Part shown: piece by piece, positions 20,287 to 32,886 of the stretch
Layout: every line of letters begins with the position of its first letter
Position numbering within the stretch: the stretch's first letter is position 1
The notes under the pieces: model-generated
What the model was told of the DNA's origin: nothing
The model's database searches: none
Seen by the model: the letters and a program-made list of their open reading frames with translations, nothing else
Assembly (NCBI GenBank): GCA_023238725.1
Contig: CM041552.1
Coordinates: 17,520,487 to 17,584,486, forward strand
Direction of reading: 5' to 3'
DNA length: 64,000 nt
Source: Scortum barcoo
Lineage: Eukaryota; Chordata; Actinopteri; Centrarchiformes; Terapontidae
Translations under genes and position numbers: made by a program

Positions 20287-23200
20287 ATGTGTGCCGCCGT
20301 GTATGTCCTGTCCACAGTCACGGGCTACGTGCTCACTTCTGCCCTGCTGCTCAAATGCCCGACTCTTCTGCACCGCAGGAAGCGAGAGACTTTCCTCAGC
20401 AGGCACATTTCTCATCGTGGAGGCATGCCTGCTGTTTGTTTGTTGTCTTTTTGTCAAAATCCACGATAGCACGATTTTATCCACAGCTTCACTTAGTCTG
20501 TCTGTAGTCTGAATACAGTGTCATTGTGATCAAAGTTGGACAGTTGTAACAATGTTGTAGTAATTATTAAGTCATCACTTATTTTCTGTCTGTAACTCAA
20601 GTTATATCAGCCACTTTGATTCTCACTAAGAGATGGTTACTGACTCAAAAAGTAAAAATACTGTTCAGTGTTTGGCTGCTTTATCCTGCTCAGGATGTCA
20701 GTCAGGCTGCTACCTTTTAATTATGTTATGTTATATTGCAGTGTTTTTATTACTGTGCATCAGGCAGGGTTAACGTTGTTTATTTCTCCAGCTGTAATGC
20801 AAATATAAAGAAAACATCTGTCAACTTTTATCATTACAGGAGCAGGAGAAAACCTGGAAAACACCATGGCGGCTTTCAAGCAGTGAGTAGAAACTTTAGT
20901 CACAATGACAAAGTTGTTTCTTTGATTTGTGTGTGTGTGTCTTTGTGTGTGAGAAACATAACCACTGCCTGTACTTGTGATTGTGGGTCAGCTTGTGACA
21001 GTTGAGTGCTTGACGATGATCAGTTTGTGACCACAGCAGCCTTCCCTTGTAGGTAACTGTTCGTGTCAAAGCCTTAGAGGACACACTGCCGCTGGTGTTT
21101 CTGATGGAGTGAACGACTTTATGGTTTTATTGAACCCGCATGTGTGCTGCGTTTCATTGATCGACTTCAGCGGCCACAGCAGTGAGATCAATGAATCCTC
21201 GCAGGTGTGGCAATAAATACAATACGATATGAGTGTCGTGTGCGTTGGCTCTTTCAGCGCTGTGGATCTCGGCACAGACATGCTGGAGTTGGACTGCCAC
21301 CTGACCAAAGATGAACAGGTTGTTGTTTCACATGATTCCAACTTGCGGAGGTCCACTGGGGTCAACGCTTACATCTCTGACACGACCTACGCTGTGAGTT
21401 ACTGCCCTGCAATTTCATCCTCAGTTATCACTTTTCTATTACAGAAACTATTTTATGGTCACCCTTTAAGTTGTTTTACTGACGCTTTTCCTTTTTCCGG
21501 GTAAACTGCTGAAAGGAAATGTTAATGATTATTAAACTTATCTGCTAATTGTGATGATGAAGTATTTTTGCTGCATTTTTAGACCTCTAGTAGCATTACG
21601 ACACTGCAACAGAGGCTGTAAGCTGGTAAACAGTGCTGTATTTAAAATGCTTAAAAATTCGGAAAGGAAAGAAATGCACTAAACGCATTTGGAAGACCTC
21701 AAGGACAAGCAGATATAATTTCTGTTGGTTTTCCACAGACATCTTTAACATGTAAAATCTCTGAAATAATCACTTAAAACAACAGTTGCGTGTCGTGTTT
21801 GTGTATAGACTTTTGTCAATGAGGCAACAGGATTGATAGATCATGTGCCTTGATCAGGTGAGCAAGAGCCATACCAAGTAAACTGATACATCACATGATG
21901 ACCTTTTGTCTGATTAAAAAAAAAAAAAAATGTCGTCCAGCAGAAATTCTCGGTGAGTCATATGATTAATTGTTGCTAACTTTGGATTTCTATTCCATTC
22001 AGTTCTGCACATCCTTGACAGAAAGTTCAGCTCCAGTTTCTGTGTGTGTTTGTAGATTAGAGAACAGCTAAAAGCTAGATGTCACATCAACAAAAGTACT
22101 GTCAAGTGGCATTAAATAATTTGACACCAAAATGACATTTGTGGATCTGAATTACAGAGCTGGCTGTATTTCCTGTCTGTTAACCACTGACTGCTGTGTG
22201 CTCTTTGCAGGAGCTCCCTCCGTACCTCTGCAAGCTGGGTGTAACTTTTCAGAGAGGTGAGCGTCACATACAAATGACAGGTGTAACATTACAAAACAAA
22301 ACAAACAAACAAACAAAACAAACACTACCTACATAAGATGTTACAGCGGCACAGGAGCAGAAATGAGTACACATAAATTTAGAAACGTAATTTATAAACA
22401 CAGCTCATCTGCAACATAAGGTCTACTGCATGTATGTAGTTTTTAGTTGACTCTTGATGGAAAACATATATTTGTAGTTCACAAGCTGTTGGCAGCAAAG
22501 CCGCAGTTGAAGTGATTGATAAACTCGTCTCGGCGTGCCAGTCATGTCGAGTCTAATCTGAAGCTGATCTCGGCTCGTCCTTGTCTGTGCAGAGTGTTTC
22601 TGCGAGGGCGGGGAGGACAAACGCATCCCTCTCCTCAGGGACATTTTTGATGCATTCCCTAATACCCCTGTCAATATCGACATCAAGGTCAACAATGACA
22701 CGCTCATCAAGAAGGTGTGTGTGTGTGTGTGTGTGTGTATTTTTGCCAGCTTCCCATGTCATAGCAGGTGCTCTTCACATATTTTTAGCTGTAATTTTTT
22801 ATAACTTGTGTGTCCTTGAAAGGACCATTAGCAGTTTCCTTATTGGGTATCAGAGGATCCGTCATTTTGACTAGATGTCCTCAAAATGCAGTTTAAAATG
22901 TAGTTTAAAGGTAACAGTACTTTATAATTTTTAGGACCATATTCTCCTCAGTGGTCAAATATTGATCAGTAATCAGCAACATAACATTTCTGCCTCATGT
23001 TTCACAACTGTGTTTTTTATTTTATGGTGTTTCTTTAATCCTCTCAGGTCTCTGAGCTGGTCGTTAAGTACGACAGAGAGCATCTGACTGTGTGGGGCAA
23101 CTCCAGCAACCAGATTGTAAAGAAGTGTTACAAAGAGGTACATTTACTTTAATATTAAGTTCAGTTTCCCTTCAGTCCAGCGAGTTCAGGGAGTCTGTCT

Positions 23201-26200
23201 ATTTTAAAAACACTTTCACCAGTAGGCCTTTTTAAAAAAAAAATCTCCTTGATCAATTTCCTGTTTCTAAAAATGTGCAAATCAAATTATAAATGATCTA
23301 AAGGCCCTGATATCCTTTTTTTAGTGTATAGATGTGTGCTGTATCATCACTTTTTACCTTTAGTGACTGAATTTAAGGGAAGTGACCCTAAATTCAGCTT
23401 GTATGTTTGTGTTTTGTAGAACCCTCGTATTCCCGTGTTATTCAGCCTCCCCAGAGTATTGCAGCTGTTAGGCCTTTTCTACACCGGCCTTCTGCCCTTT
23501 GTTCCCCTCAAGGAGCAGTTTCTGGAGATCCCCATGCCCTCTATTATCACCAAGTAGGTAAACACAGAAAAATACAAATAAGAGCATATAACAAACAGTT
23601 ACACTCCACCACAGGTGTTCAGTGTCCAGTAACTACAAGTGCACAACATTTTATAGCAGCAGGTTGAGGTCTGTTTCACAGGGGTAAGATTGTTCTTTTC
23701 TTTATCATTTTTCCACCAAATTAGCTCCGATGTTTCCACCTTTTTTGAGCAAAACCGTCGTAATCAAGGATGCATCATAAGAGGAGGACGCTGCACAAAA
23801 GAAGGAAACAGAAGTTGTATTGATTACCAGCAAGTTTTATTACAGATATTTGTTTTGATAAAAACATCGACCAATTATTAATGATTGTCATTGTTTCCTT
23901 CTCCATCCTCTCTTCCATAGTGTTGAATATGACAGGCCCACTGGTGTCATCACATTTAACACTTCAGGTCAAAGAAAACCTGCAATTTTTGTCCCAGCTG
24001 GGAAACAGCTTTTTGGGTTCCAAACCAATTTATATTTGGTCGAAATGCTCTGAACAATTCAAAAATAGGTGCAGGTTGGTCGAAATATGGGGAAATATGG
24101 GGGAATATGTGACAGATTAAACTCTAAAACATTTACATCAACAAACCTTCCATGTAACTGACAGTAGTTAGTGCTGGGAGCAGCTGTGTTTCAGAGAAAA
24201 AAGATGTGCATTGTACATACTGTCACAAATGAGTATGTAAAATCTTACCTCGAAACATTAAACATCCAGTTGATGTTGGCAACACTTTAATTCTCTTAAT
24301 GCGCAATTTGATTTCCACTTTCTTTTTGTTTACTGGAGTGAACAATTTGTGAAATTCAGCTTTGAGCTTCATAATTGACCTCGGAAACAGTAGTTCGGCC
24401 AACAACAAAATATGACGAGGTCAGTTTATTTCAGAAGTTCCTGACCACATATCCTGTGGCCTTCATCATCACATCAGACACCACGGACAAACCTCGAACA
24501 GAGACAGGCCTGTTGCCGCCTGACTGAATGAGCCAACTCTGTCTGCTGATGAAGGCCAAGAGATGGGGCTCAAAGTAAATGTTGTGCTCAGAGTACTTGA
24601 TGTTCATATTGTTGTTGATTTTATAAAGGTAGACACATGATTTATCTTTGTTTTCTGTAACAATTTTTTTTTTTTTTCATTTTAAAGATTTCAAGAGGTG
24701 TCTTACCTCCTGTGCTCGGTCGTACCTCCACACTCAGTTGACTCGTGGACTCTTTGCAGTGTGTCCTCTCTGTCTCTGTTATCTGGGCCACAATGCCGTC
24801 TGAAAGATAATCTCACTCACTAATTAAGTCATTAAAAGAAACATTCACACTCTTTGCTTGGAGAGTGTGTGTCAGTGGATCATAAGGGTCAAAGTCATAG
24901 AGCATATTATATGTGCCAAAGATTCATCTCATTTTATCACACTTATGTCAAGGCCACAACCGCGTTTATGTTGTGCTACATAGTTGCTAAATACAAACCC
25001 CCCTCAAACACTCTTTGACTGTACATTGTGTTTAAGATGCTCGACAAGTTATTATGGGATTACGCTCGTTATTGTCTGACATTTGTTGTGTATATTTTGT
25101 CCCAGCCTGTTTCATCTACATCCACTTTAGTTAACGATTATTGATTATACAGCAGCTCTGATAAGCCTAAATCCAACAGAAAATTACATTATAATAAATT
25201 ATAACTTTTTATGCTGTGTGTTTGTCAAGTCTGTTTCACTTTTTTTAATTTCTTTTCCTGTGTGATTTTTTTTTTTGTTTTTCACAGACTAAAGGATCCT
25301 AACAGGTTAACCAGAAGTCAGCGATTCATCACCTGGCTTGCAGACACGTAAGTCTCTAATTTAATTGGATATTTATCATCATTATTGTTTGTTCTGTGTC
25401 TGTATTTGTTGGTATTACTATGTTGATTGTTTTGTGTCATAGCAATGTTCAATTCATTATTTCTGTATTTATTTTTTTGTATAAACGTCTGTTAATTTCC
25501 ATATTTTTGTGCCTGAGAAGCCCTGTGAAAACAAGTTAGTGCGTCTCAAGGAGTTTATCCTCTAATTAAAGCCTGGAATTAGATTATCTGAGATATTATG
25601 TTCATATCAGAGTGGCTGAATATGTTTGTAACTCACTATTTTAAACTCAAATTTAACTTGTATTTTTGCATTTCTCTCTTGAGCACTTTATACGTGTGTG
25701 CTGACACTGACCGTTTAACAGGGACACTGAGCCTCATTATAAAATCATAAACACATACATTACCACATGATCATGATTAATGCAGCGCAGTTGTAAGACT
25801 AAACTTCTCTCTGGCTTTGCTGTGCTTGCAGTTTGTCCCTGCAGATAAGTATTTCTTTTTTTTTTTTTTCTTTTGCAGTTTGTTGATGAGGAAAAGTCTG
25901 TTTGAGCATCTCACTGCCAGAGGAATACAGGTAAGAAAAAAACCTATATATCTATATGTTGGCTGATTCAACACACAGTGGATGTGAACTGTTGAATGAA
26001 TATTATGACCAGTTTGTTCATATTATTATTGTTATTATTGTTGTTGTTTTTGTTGTTATATCTTCTATTGTTATATCTAAAGAGTTAAGAGCAAGTAGGG
26101 GCATGTGGATAATTGTGTTAAGGTTAAGTCCCTTTATAGCAGTTGCTCGGAAATGTCCATTCAAAAATAGTTCAGACGTGTGTATGTTTGTTTGTTTGAC

Positions 26201-26351
26201 CTGCATCTGGTTTCAGGTGTACATTTGGGTGCTGAATGACGAGGAGGACTTCCAGAGGGCATTTGACTTGGGAGCCACAGGAGTTATGACAGATTTTCCC
26301 ACCAGGCTTAAAGACTTCATGGACAGGAATGGCATTTCTAAGTCCCAGTGA
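20287..26351 (+). CDS. gdpd1: glycerophosphodiester phosphodiesterase domain-containing protein 1, complete
   Basis: Ten coding exons: 20287-20422, 20840-20882, 21258-21393, 22211-22256, 22593-22714, 23048-23137, 23420-23553, 25288-25347, 25879-25930 and 26217-26351 (stop 26349-26351). They join in frame to 317 aa; the mammalian protein is about 314. GDPD1 (GDE4) is a membrane-anchored lysophospholipase D that makes lysophosphatidic acid. Residues about 2-24 form the N-terminal membrane segment. The TIM-barrel GDPD domain starts at HISHRGG (His43 catalytic) with ENLENT, then LELDCHLTKDEQVVVSHD (metal-binding Glu/Asp and catalytic His), NIDIKVNN, LTVWGN and GIQVYIWVLN near the end. LLGLFYTGLLPFVPLKEQF is a second hydrophobic stretch. 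Sequence resembles GDPD1 rather than GDPD3, which has a diverged N-terminus. Intron 1 has a GC donor. The donor of 22593-22714 lies in a GT microsatellite. Confidence 0.95.
22713..22738 (+). repeat. (GT)n microsatellite overlapping the donor of gdpd1 exon 22593-22714
   Basis: The exon ends AAGAAG at 22714 and the intron starts directly with an uninterrupted run of about 12 GT units, then ATTTTTGCC. The 5' splice site is therefore the first unit of the repeat. See the related finding. Confidence 0.9.
23554..25287. other. large gdpd1 intron between exons 23420-23553 and 25288-25347
   Basis: AT-rich intron with poly-T runs. Blocks at 23930-24120 and 24410-24560 look repeat-like: the second has CTGTGGCCTTCATCATCACATCAGA and, about 95 bp on, TCTGCTGATGAAGGCCAAGAG, a diverged inverted pair. 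I could not assign a family. No exon is seen here; the flanking exons join in frame without one. Confidence 0.4.
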
Positions 26352-28085
26352 CCTGCCAAAATCTACCTCACCCCTCCTCCCTACACCAGTGATTATCCTT
26401 CAACCTGACTAACCTGCCAAAACAGCCCCCCCAGCATAATCACCCACTTTACTGCATTCCTGTAGGGCTTCTCTCACACTGTGTTGTACAGCCGGCAAGC
26501 GTCTCCGTCGTTTCTGCATCCTGCGCTGGTCTGAGGAACCAGCTGTTGTAACATAAACCACAAACTATTTTCAACCACATAAAATACTCTTATAGGACAT
26601 ATGTAACGTTATCTCTTATTATCTGAGTTCTCTGTTCTCTGCAGGTTCTTTATTCTGCTTCCTACACAGACAACAGTGTGAGATTTCTATCAGCATCACA
26701 CGGCATTTCAAAAGCACACAATCTTTTTAAGGAATTTATAAAATGGGACAAAAAATGGCAGTTGAAATATAGTGTTTGCAAGTCTTATCAGTCTTGAATT
26801 TCCTGATAGATTTACAGCTTTTGACTTGATTTTTTTTTTTTTTTTTTTTTTTTTTATGTCTTCAAAGTGAATGACAGTTTGTGGTAGCGCTGCGTATTTC
26901 AAGTATTGTGCTCGTGAAAACACCAGTTGTACTGTCAAGATATATAAAAGCAGCAGCTTTTAAAATGTTTGAGATCCAATTATTTTCTTTCCTCTTTTTT
27001 TTTTACAAGCTGACTGTCACTTTAGCACATGCAATAATACACTAATCTAAGCAGTTGTGAGATATTTTTTATATATATATGTGCCACATGCAGCCAAAAA
27101 TGTGATACTTACATAAATGACAAAGTGAAGACAAATTCTTGACAGTGACATTTAGTTTCAGATGAGCAGTAATTTCATGTTCATGTTCAATTCATGTTCA
27201 GTGTAACTGTTGTGTAAAAAACATTTTTTAAATGTTTTGTGTTTTTTTTTAGAGACAGTGGGTTATATGTTTCGTAGTTGTGTTGTGTGTTTACGTGTAG
27301 TTGCTTAGTCTTTAGGTTTTGCTCTGAATCTAATGAAATGACTCGTTTTCCGTTGATGAATCTAAGAGAGATTTTGCACAAAATAAGAAACTTCATGAGT
27401 GGTACGTTTTCCAACTGTGTTGTGCAGAGTTGAACTTCATATATAAGACATGAACATGTTGTATGTGTGAGTGATACAGAAGATATGACTGATACACACT
27501 GTTTGATTTACTGAAATTGAAATGTATAAAACAGGACTTGTTGCTGTGGGTGTCACAGTTTGAAAGCATAAAGATCACTAAGGTTATCACACCACTGACG
27601 TTCTCGATTCCAAGCTTGTGACCACACAGTGAGGATCTGTAATGATTGTAGTATTGGTTGAATGTATTTGTATGTTGTTCGGTATCTCATGGTCCAAACA
27701 GTGTTGCTGTTTTATTGTGCTTAGTTTGTTTTTTGGGCATTTTATATCAGCACTGTCACTGAATCTGTAAGCCTGGTGACTGATATTTTACAGTGTTGAG
27801 TTCGCAGTACATCCAGAAATCATTATTATCGTTTGAGAGAAAAGCTTTTGATCTAGCAATCATTTTACAGATCAGGCATTAATGAAAATACTTGACTGTG
27901 TACATTTGTTTTGCATGCCTAAATGAATATGTGTTAAGCTGTAGTGTTTGAATATGTTGTGACTTTGACAGAAACCAGTTTGTGGGACCGGCTGCTGAGG
28001 CCTGTCAAAATGCCTTACACACTTTGTAATTAGATTTTCTGAAAATTACATTTTTATCAATCAAATAAAACAAAAATACTCGTAT
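26352..28085 (+). other. gdpd1: gdpd1 3'UTR
   Basis: About 1.7 kb of AU-rich sequence from the stop codon to the AATAAA at 28064-28069. It includes a 30-bp poly-T run (about 26829-26855) and several AUUUA-like stretches. There is no other coding signal on either strand. Confidence 0.6.
28064..28069 (+). terminator. gdpd1: likely polyadenylation signal of gdpd1
   Basis: AATAAA followed about 20 bp later by a GT-rich element (GTGGTGTGTGTGTGT, about 28091-28105). That is the canonical arrangement of signal and downstream element. Confidence 0.65.
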
Positions 28086-28437
28086 ATAAGTGGTGTGTGT
28101 GTGTAAGAACAGCCTTAAAACGTTGTTTTTGACAACTTTGGACAAATATGGCAATCTATAAATATATATAAATATAAGTATTATTGACTGTGCAGTGTAT
28201 GATAACTAGCTGCAGACTGACAGGAGGTGGCGCTGTTGACTTGAGAGATTTAAGAAGTTTTCCCTGTAGCGGGAAAGTTAATGATGTTTTGTTAAATAAA
28301 AGCCACCAGCACGGCCATTTTTATACACTACTTTTGTACCAGAAGCGGCTCGTCCCGCTGCTTGATGTTCGTTCATAAAACTCACAGTCTGCTCGTAATG
28401 TTCACTGTAGATCATTCAGTAAAAATATGATTCCAGT

Positions 28438-28479
28438 GAGCTCATTGGTTGCTCCCTCCTGCCATCGACCAATGAGCTC
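28438..28479. promoter_or_regulatory. inverted repeat carrying two opposed CCAAT boxes
   Basis: GAGCTCATTGGT (28438-28449) and its exact reverse complement ACCAATGAGCTC (28468-28479) are separated by 18 bp. Each arm carries a CCAAT/ATTGG box of the NF-Y type. It lies about 650 bp upstream of the proposed ypel2 first exon and 370 bp beyond the gdpd1 poly(A) signal. Confidence 0.5.
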
Positions 28480-29089
28480 AGTGTTGCTATGCCGTATCTG
28501 TTCGCTGATAGGCTGAGGAGGTTGTCATTTATCCACGAAGTCAACGGGCACGATGACTTTTGCCAAAGATCGTCAACACGACCATCAAGATAGTTCACGT
28601 CCTCCGGAGTTTGTGCTAATGACGTGTCGTGGTCACTGTAGAGTTTTAGCCACAAGTTTAAAATTAAGTATATGCATGGAAAAACACTTATCTCTCACTG
28701 CGAGCACCAAAGTAAATAAAAAAAGTGTTTCTGCCGCCATTAAACTGTGTGAAAAAGCAATATTGGTTAGCGAAAGAAGTGAACTTTGCTTTTAGCAAGA
28801 CACAGATGGCATAGTAATGATCTTGTTTAGCTAGTTTACAGCTTGTAAAAACGCGAATACGGCATCAAACTAGTTAAAATACAATGTAAGTACAAAACAA
28901 CATTATGAAAATCAAAGTAATTTAAAATTAATTTAAACATTAAACAATAATAGCTATAAATTGTAACGGTATAACGTTTGTCACTTCTGTATAATATATA
29001 ATATTAGCTGTTATATCTACGTATTACAACAGTATCAATAAGGTTAAATGAAACGTTTGAATAACCCGAAACTGGACAGAAAGTGGCTG

Positions 29090-29249
29090 CTCTGTTCAAT
29101 AAAAAAACAGCAGCCACAACGCGGAAGTGGAGTGTTCAGTGAACCCTCTCGCTCCGGCTGGCAGCACCACCACTCTCCGTGCCTGCCTCCAAACTCTGCT
29201 GGGCATCACTGCGCGTCAAAACATTGCGTCTCTGCAGGACTCAGCAGGG

Positions 29250-29290
<41 letters not shown>

Positions 29291-29435
29291 CAGAAGAGGA
29301 GAGGAGGAGAGCAAAATTTGCCTGGGCAGGAATGCGAAAAGGGCTTTAGGATTGGCACCGCCGCGAGGGAAAAACGAGGAGGTGCGACGTTTTTTTTTAG
29401 GCTACGTGGATATCCGTTTTTTCTTCCCTTCAAAG
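29090..29435 (+). other. ypel2: probable first (non-coding) exon and CpG-rich promoter of ypel2
   Basis: The region becomes CpG-rich (AACGCGGAAGTGG, CACTGCGCGTCAAAA, CACCGCCGCGAGGG) and ends in a good donor, CAAAG|GTAAAATG at about 29436, before another CpG-rich intronic stretch to about 29.85 kb. A YPEL start-codon exon preceded by an acceptor (see the ypel2 entry) requires an upstream 5'UTR exon, and this is the nearest CpG-island-like candidate. If correct, the transcript's leader contains a (GA)n run at about 29253-29286. A short CDS here is not supported. Confidence 0.45.
29253..29286. repeat. (GA)n microsatellite in the proposed ypel2 leader
   Basis: About 17 GA units, inside the predicted first exon of ypel2. 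Confidence 0.95.
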
Positions 29436-29927
29436 GTAAAATGATTTCTTTTGCGTTGTTTCCCCCCCTCCTCACTGTGGTGCATTTGTTGTTACGCATG
29501 AAGCTTATCCCTGCGTCGATGTAGTTAGTCACGCGCAGCCTGTCCGCTACTTTTCAACAGAGGCAACTTTTGACACGCAGACGCACGCGCCGTCATATTA
29601 TCATAAAAACAAGAAATAAAAATAAGTTTTTATTGTTGTGTCTGCTGCCAGCGTGCATCACATGATAACTCACGCTTCATGCCCGGACTCGTGTCTCTTT
29701 GGATGGGATGCTGAGGTGGAGCCGCGGCATCTGCTCGTTATTATTAGGACACGCGCTGTTTGCGCCATCAGCCCCGCACTCCGCTCTTGTGCGCGTGCAT
29801 GGCCCCGCACGTCAGCCAGCCACTGATCAATGCGGGTTATCGTGCGACATGTGATCATAAACTCTGACGGCAATCACCTGATCCCATCCATCTGCCAAAG
29901 TCATTGCAGATGTTAAAGCTCTCCAGA

Positions 29928-29947
29928 GTGTGTGTGTGTGTGTGTGT

Positions 29948-29998
<51 letters not shown>
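29928..29998. repeat. (GT)n microsatellite in ypel2 intron 1
   Basis: A GT run of about 70 bp with one interrupting GA. CA runs follow at 30118-30149 and about 30279-30299, so three tracts of alternating purine-pyrimidine lie within 400 bp. Confidence 0.97.
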
Positions 29999-30001
<3 letters not shown>

Positions 30002-30116
30002 TTTCCAGCGTTGGCTCAGCCGAGGCATCCCCCCCGCCATCTGTGCTCCGTGTGGTGGCTCAAGTTGTGCCCCAGATGAAGTGCGCCACTGCCTGTGACC
30101 TGATTCATGCCAATAA

Positions 30117-30117
<1 letters not shown>

Positions 30118-30149
<32 letters not shown>
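30118..30149. repeat. (CA)n microsatellite in ypel2 intron 1
   Basis: An uninterrupted CA run of about 32 bp. A shorter one follows at about 30279-30299. Confidence 0.97.
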
Positions 30150-30150
<1 letters not shown>

Positions 30151-31984
30151 CTTCATGTTTTTGTCTATTTGCTGGTGTGTTGTTGCAGGTGATGAGGCTC
30201 CAGTGTCACTCCACCACCCCATAAAGTCAATGACAGTTGACCCAGCAGGTTGTAATGCTGCATCCCCCCCTCCACACTCACACACACACACACACACACC
30301 CGCCTTAAAAACTATCCCATAATAATAAAGTCCACATGAGCCCTCATAGACCGTTTAAGAACAGACACATTTTATCAAGTCACGACCTTTGCACCCCTCT
30401 TCCTCTTTGCGATCCATCCAGCTACTGGTCACGCGAGGAGTCGATAACGCAGGGATCAAAGATGGGCGGGGGCGTCCACAGAGTTGCAGGCCTCGCGATC
30501 CTTCACAGACAGGACTTGTACACATAAACAAAAGTTGTGGATGATGCTGCGCGCCTACAGCTTACACACAGGTGTGAGCCTCTTCATCCCACCGCCCACT
30601 CTGTTTTCTGTTGCTTTTTTTAGGACACTATCGTCTATTTACCACACGCAGAAATGCAGTAAAGATGTAAAAAGAGCAAATGAAGAATGTGTCCTTCAGG
30701 TTTTTGTCTTTTTTACTAAACTCTGAGAGGAAATACACAGGCGAGCTGAAGACATGCTGCCTCCCTCTCCATAAAGGGGCGAACGGAAGAAGATTAGAAG
30801 TGAAAACATAGCAACAGTAACCACACACACACACCTGGGACGCAGGAGCATCGCCTCATCAGTGAGATTTGATATGAGAGGGGGGGCAGGAGGAGGAGGG
30901 AGGGAGTCAGTGATGTCATGCTGCTATATGCTGTTGGCCTCTGATAAAGACTGAATGGAGAGCAGCATGAAAGTACATGAAGTACAGAATCGGTGCAGCT
31001 CGTGGGCAGTAAAGGACTCATGGCTCATCCACACACACACACACACTGCTCCTTCTCGCTTTCTCTCATTTACTGCCTGTCCCTCTAACTCTCATCTTCT
31101 CTGCCCCCTCCCCGTCTTCCTCCTGCTCTCGATCATTGTCAGAAAAAGCATCAGCAGCGGCAGCATCAGTGTGTTACATAACAAAGGTTGTTTTGTTGGG
31201 ATACAAGGGCCCTTTTGGCGGTTGAGACTCGTGGCACGTAGCCTTTTGTGATGACACCCAGAAATGACCAGAATGGACAGCTCGGCGACCTCAAGCGACC
31301 CGTCGGCAGAGCCCATGAATAGACAAGAGTGACAGCAGGAAAAACAAATATACAAACAAGCCGAGAGTCGCGGAGGAGACGCACGCAGGCGAAAGACTGA
31401 AAGATTAAATAAAAGATGGACAAAACACCAAAGGACGCGCGCCAAGGTTTTGCAGTCCTCGTCCTGACTTGTCAGTTGTGGTCACACTTGCTGCTGATGG
31501 AGCCTGCAATCGGTTCCTTTAGTCATCTGATCATTTATGCAATTTGTTATTCTGTCAAAGAGGGTGGTTTTTTTTGGACAAAGCAGCCCGAATCGACTCT
31601 TTGCGTCAGCGTTTTACAGTGTGTCAGCATCCTCGTTCCCACAAACAATGTTCCCTTGCAGAATGAGTTTCGAGCATGTCCACCCACTGAGATGGGTGTC
31701 ATCCCGCTCTTGGAAAACTAATTGTTGTAAAATGTCAAACGGCCTCTCAGTTCAGCCTCAAACAGGCCGAGGACATTTTCAGCTTCTTAATGTGGGACCA
31801 AAGCCTGTACCTGCTTTCTCTTAAGTGGCCTTCGTGTCTTCACAGTTAATTGTTTCCTCGTTAAGCTCTTTCAGCAAGTGAAGCCAAAATAAGCTTTTGA
31901 TCGTGGTAACATGGACCTTCATTTTACACACTGTCAGATAAATATCATGTCAGTCATCAGTCAATATCATGTCTGCCAAATCAA

Positions 31985-32185
31985 AGAACTACAACTACCT
32001 TTTATTTATTATCAGTTAATCTGTTTTCTAGGTTAATCAGTTAATTGTTTGGTTTGTAAAGTGTCAGAAAAGAGAACAAATACTTGTCATGACTTCCCAA
32101 AGTTATAAAATGTCTAAAATCCAAAGATATTCCATTTACAATGACAAATAAAACAGAAAAAAACAGCAAGATTATCAAAACAGTT
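31985..32185 (+). repeat. copy of the AT-rich dispersed repeat family
   Basis: Contains ATCAGTTAATCTG and TTAATCAGTTAATTG, then AAGTGTCAGAAAAGAG, CTTCCCAAAG, CCAAAGATATTCCATTTACAATGACA and CAAAACAGTTGAC. This is the order of landmarks I know from a widespread percomorph interspersed repeat. Boundaries are approximate. Confidence 0.6.
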
Positions 32186-32634
32186 GACTGCACAGTGGCT
32201 GTATCACATATTTATTGTGTGTATTGTACTCTAATGTATTTTAATCACATGAGAAAGAGTATAATAGAGAATAATACACAGAGTATGGATTATGTATGAC
32301 CCACGAGAAGATGCGTAGCACGTGCAGCACTGTAATCCAGCACTGCTGTTGAATATCTGTCTGTTAAGAGCACATTAGCACCATGACACCATTAGGCTCA
32401 TTCAGCATCGCCGCAGACCTCGGTCGACCTCGGTCGACCTCAGTCGCCCATCAGCTGGGATGAGTTCACGTCCTCACGCCATGTTTACATTTTAGACCTT
32501 CAGCCCGGTGCTTTTATCCCCACATGACATGTAGGAAATGTAGTAGGAGCAGTAGGAGCTTAGAAGAAGAAGAAGCTTAAATTTAATGTAACTGAATTTG
32601 AAGCTTAACTTTGAAGTTTAGATGACCTTACAGT

Positions 32635-32850
32635 ATGTCAGACTAATTACTCAGCCTTGATTTGTTGATTAGTTGTTTTGTCTATAAGATGTTAGAAGGT
32701 GGAAAATAAAATGCCTGTAACGATTTCAAAAAGCCCACAGTGACATCTTCAGAACTTTAAATCTTAAATGTATTAAATTTACTGTCGTAAAAGTCTCAAA
32801 TATTAACATTTTCAAAGCTGAGATTAGTAAAATGCTGACGTTTAAAAATG
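32635..32850 (+). repeat. copy of the AT-rich dispersed repeat family
   Basis: GATTTGTTGATTAGTTGTTTTGTCTATAAGATGTTAGAAGGTGGAAAA followed by AAAAGCCCACAGTGACATCTTCAGAAC parallels the copies at 31985, 34090 and 58145. It is shorter and more decayed at its right end. Confidence 0.5.
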
Positions 32851-32883
32851 ATCAAAACTCAGCTATATATATGTGTGTTTACA

Positions 32884-32886
<3 letters not shown>

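Noticed and set aside
24223..24560. Possible mobile-element tail with CTGATGAAGGCC-type motifs
   Set aside because: The pair of motifs is suggestive, but I could not find ends or an order matching a family I know well enough to name.
29855..30322. Cys-Val and His-Thr reading frames on both strands
   Set aside because: They are translations of GT/CA microsatellites in ypel2 intron 1.
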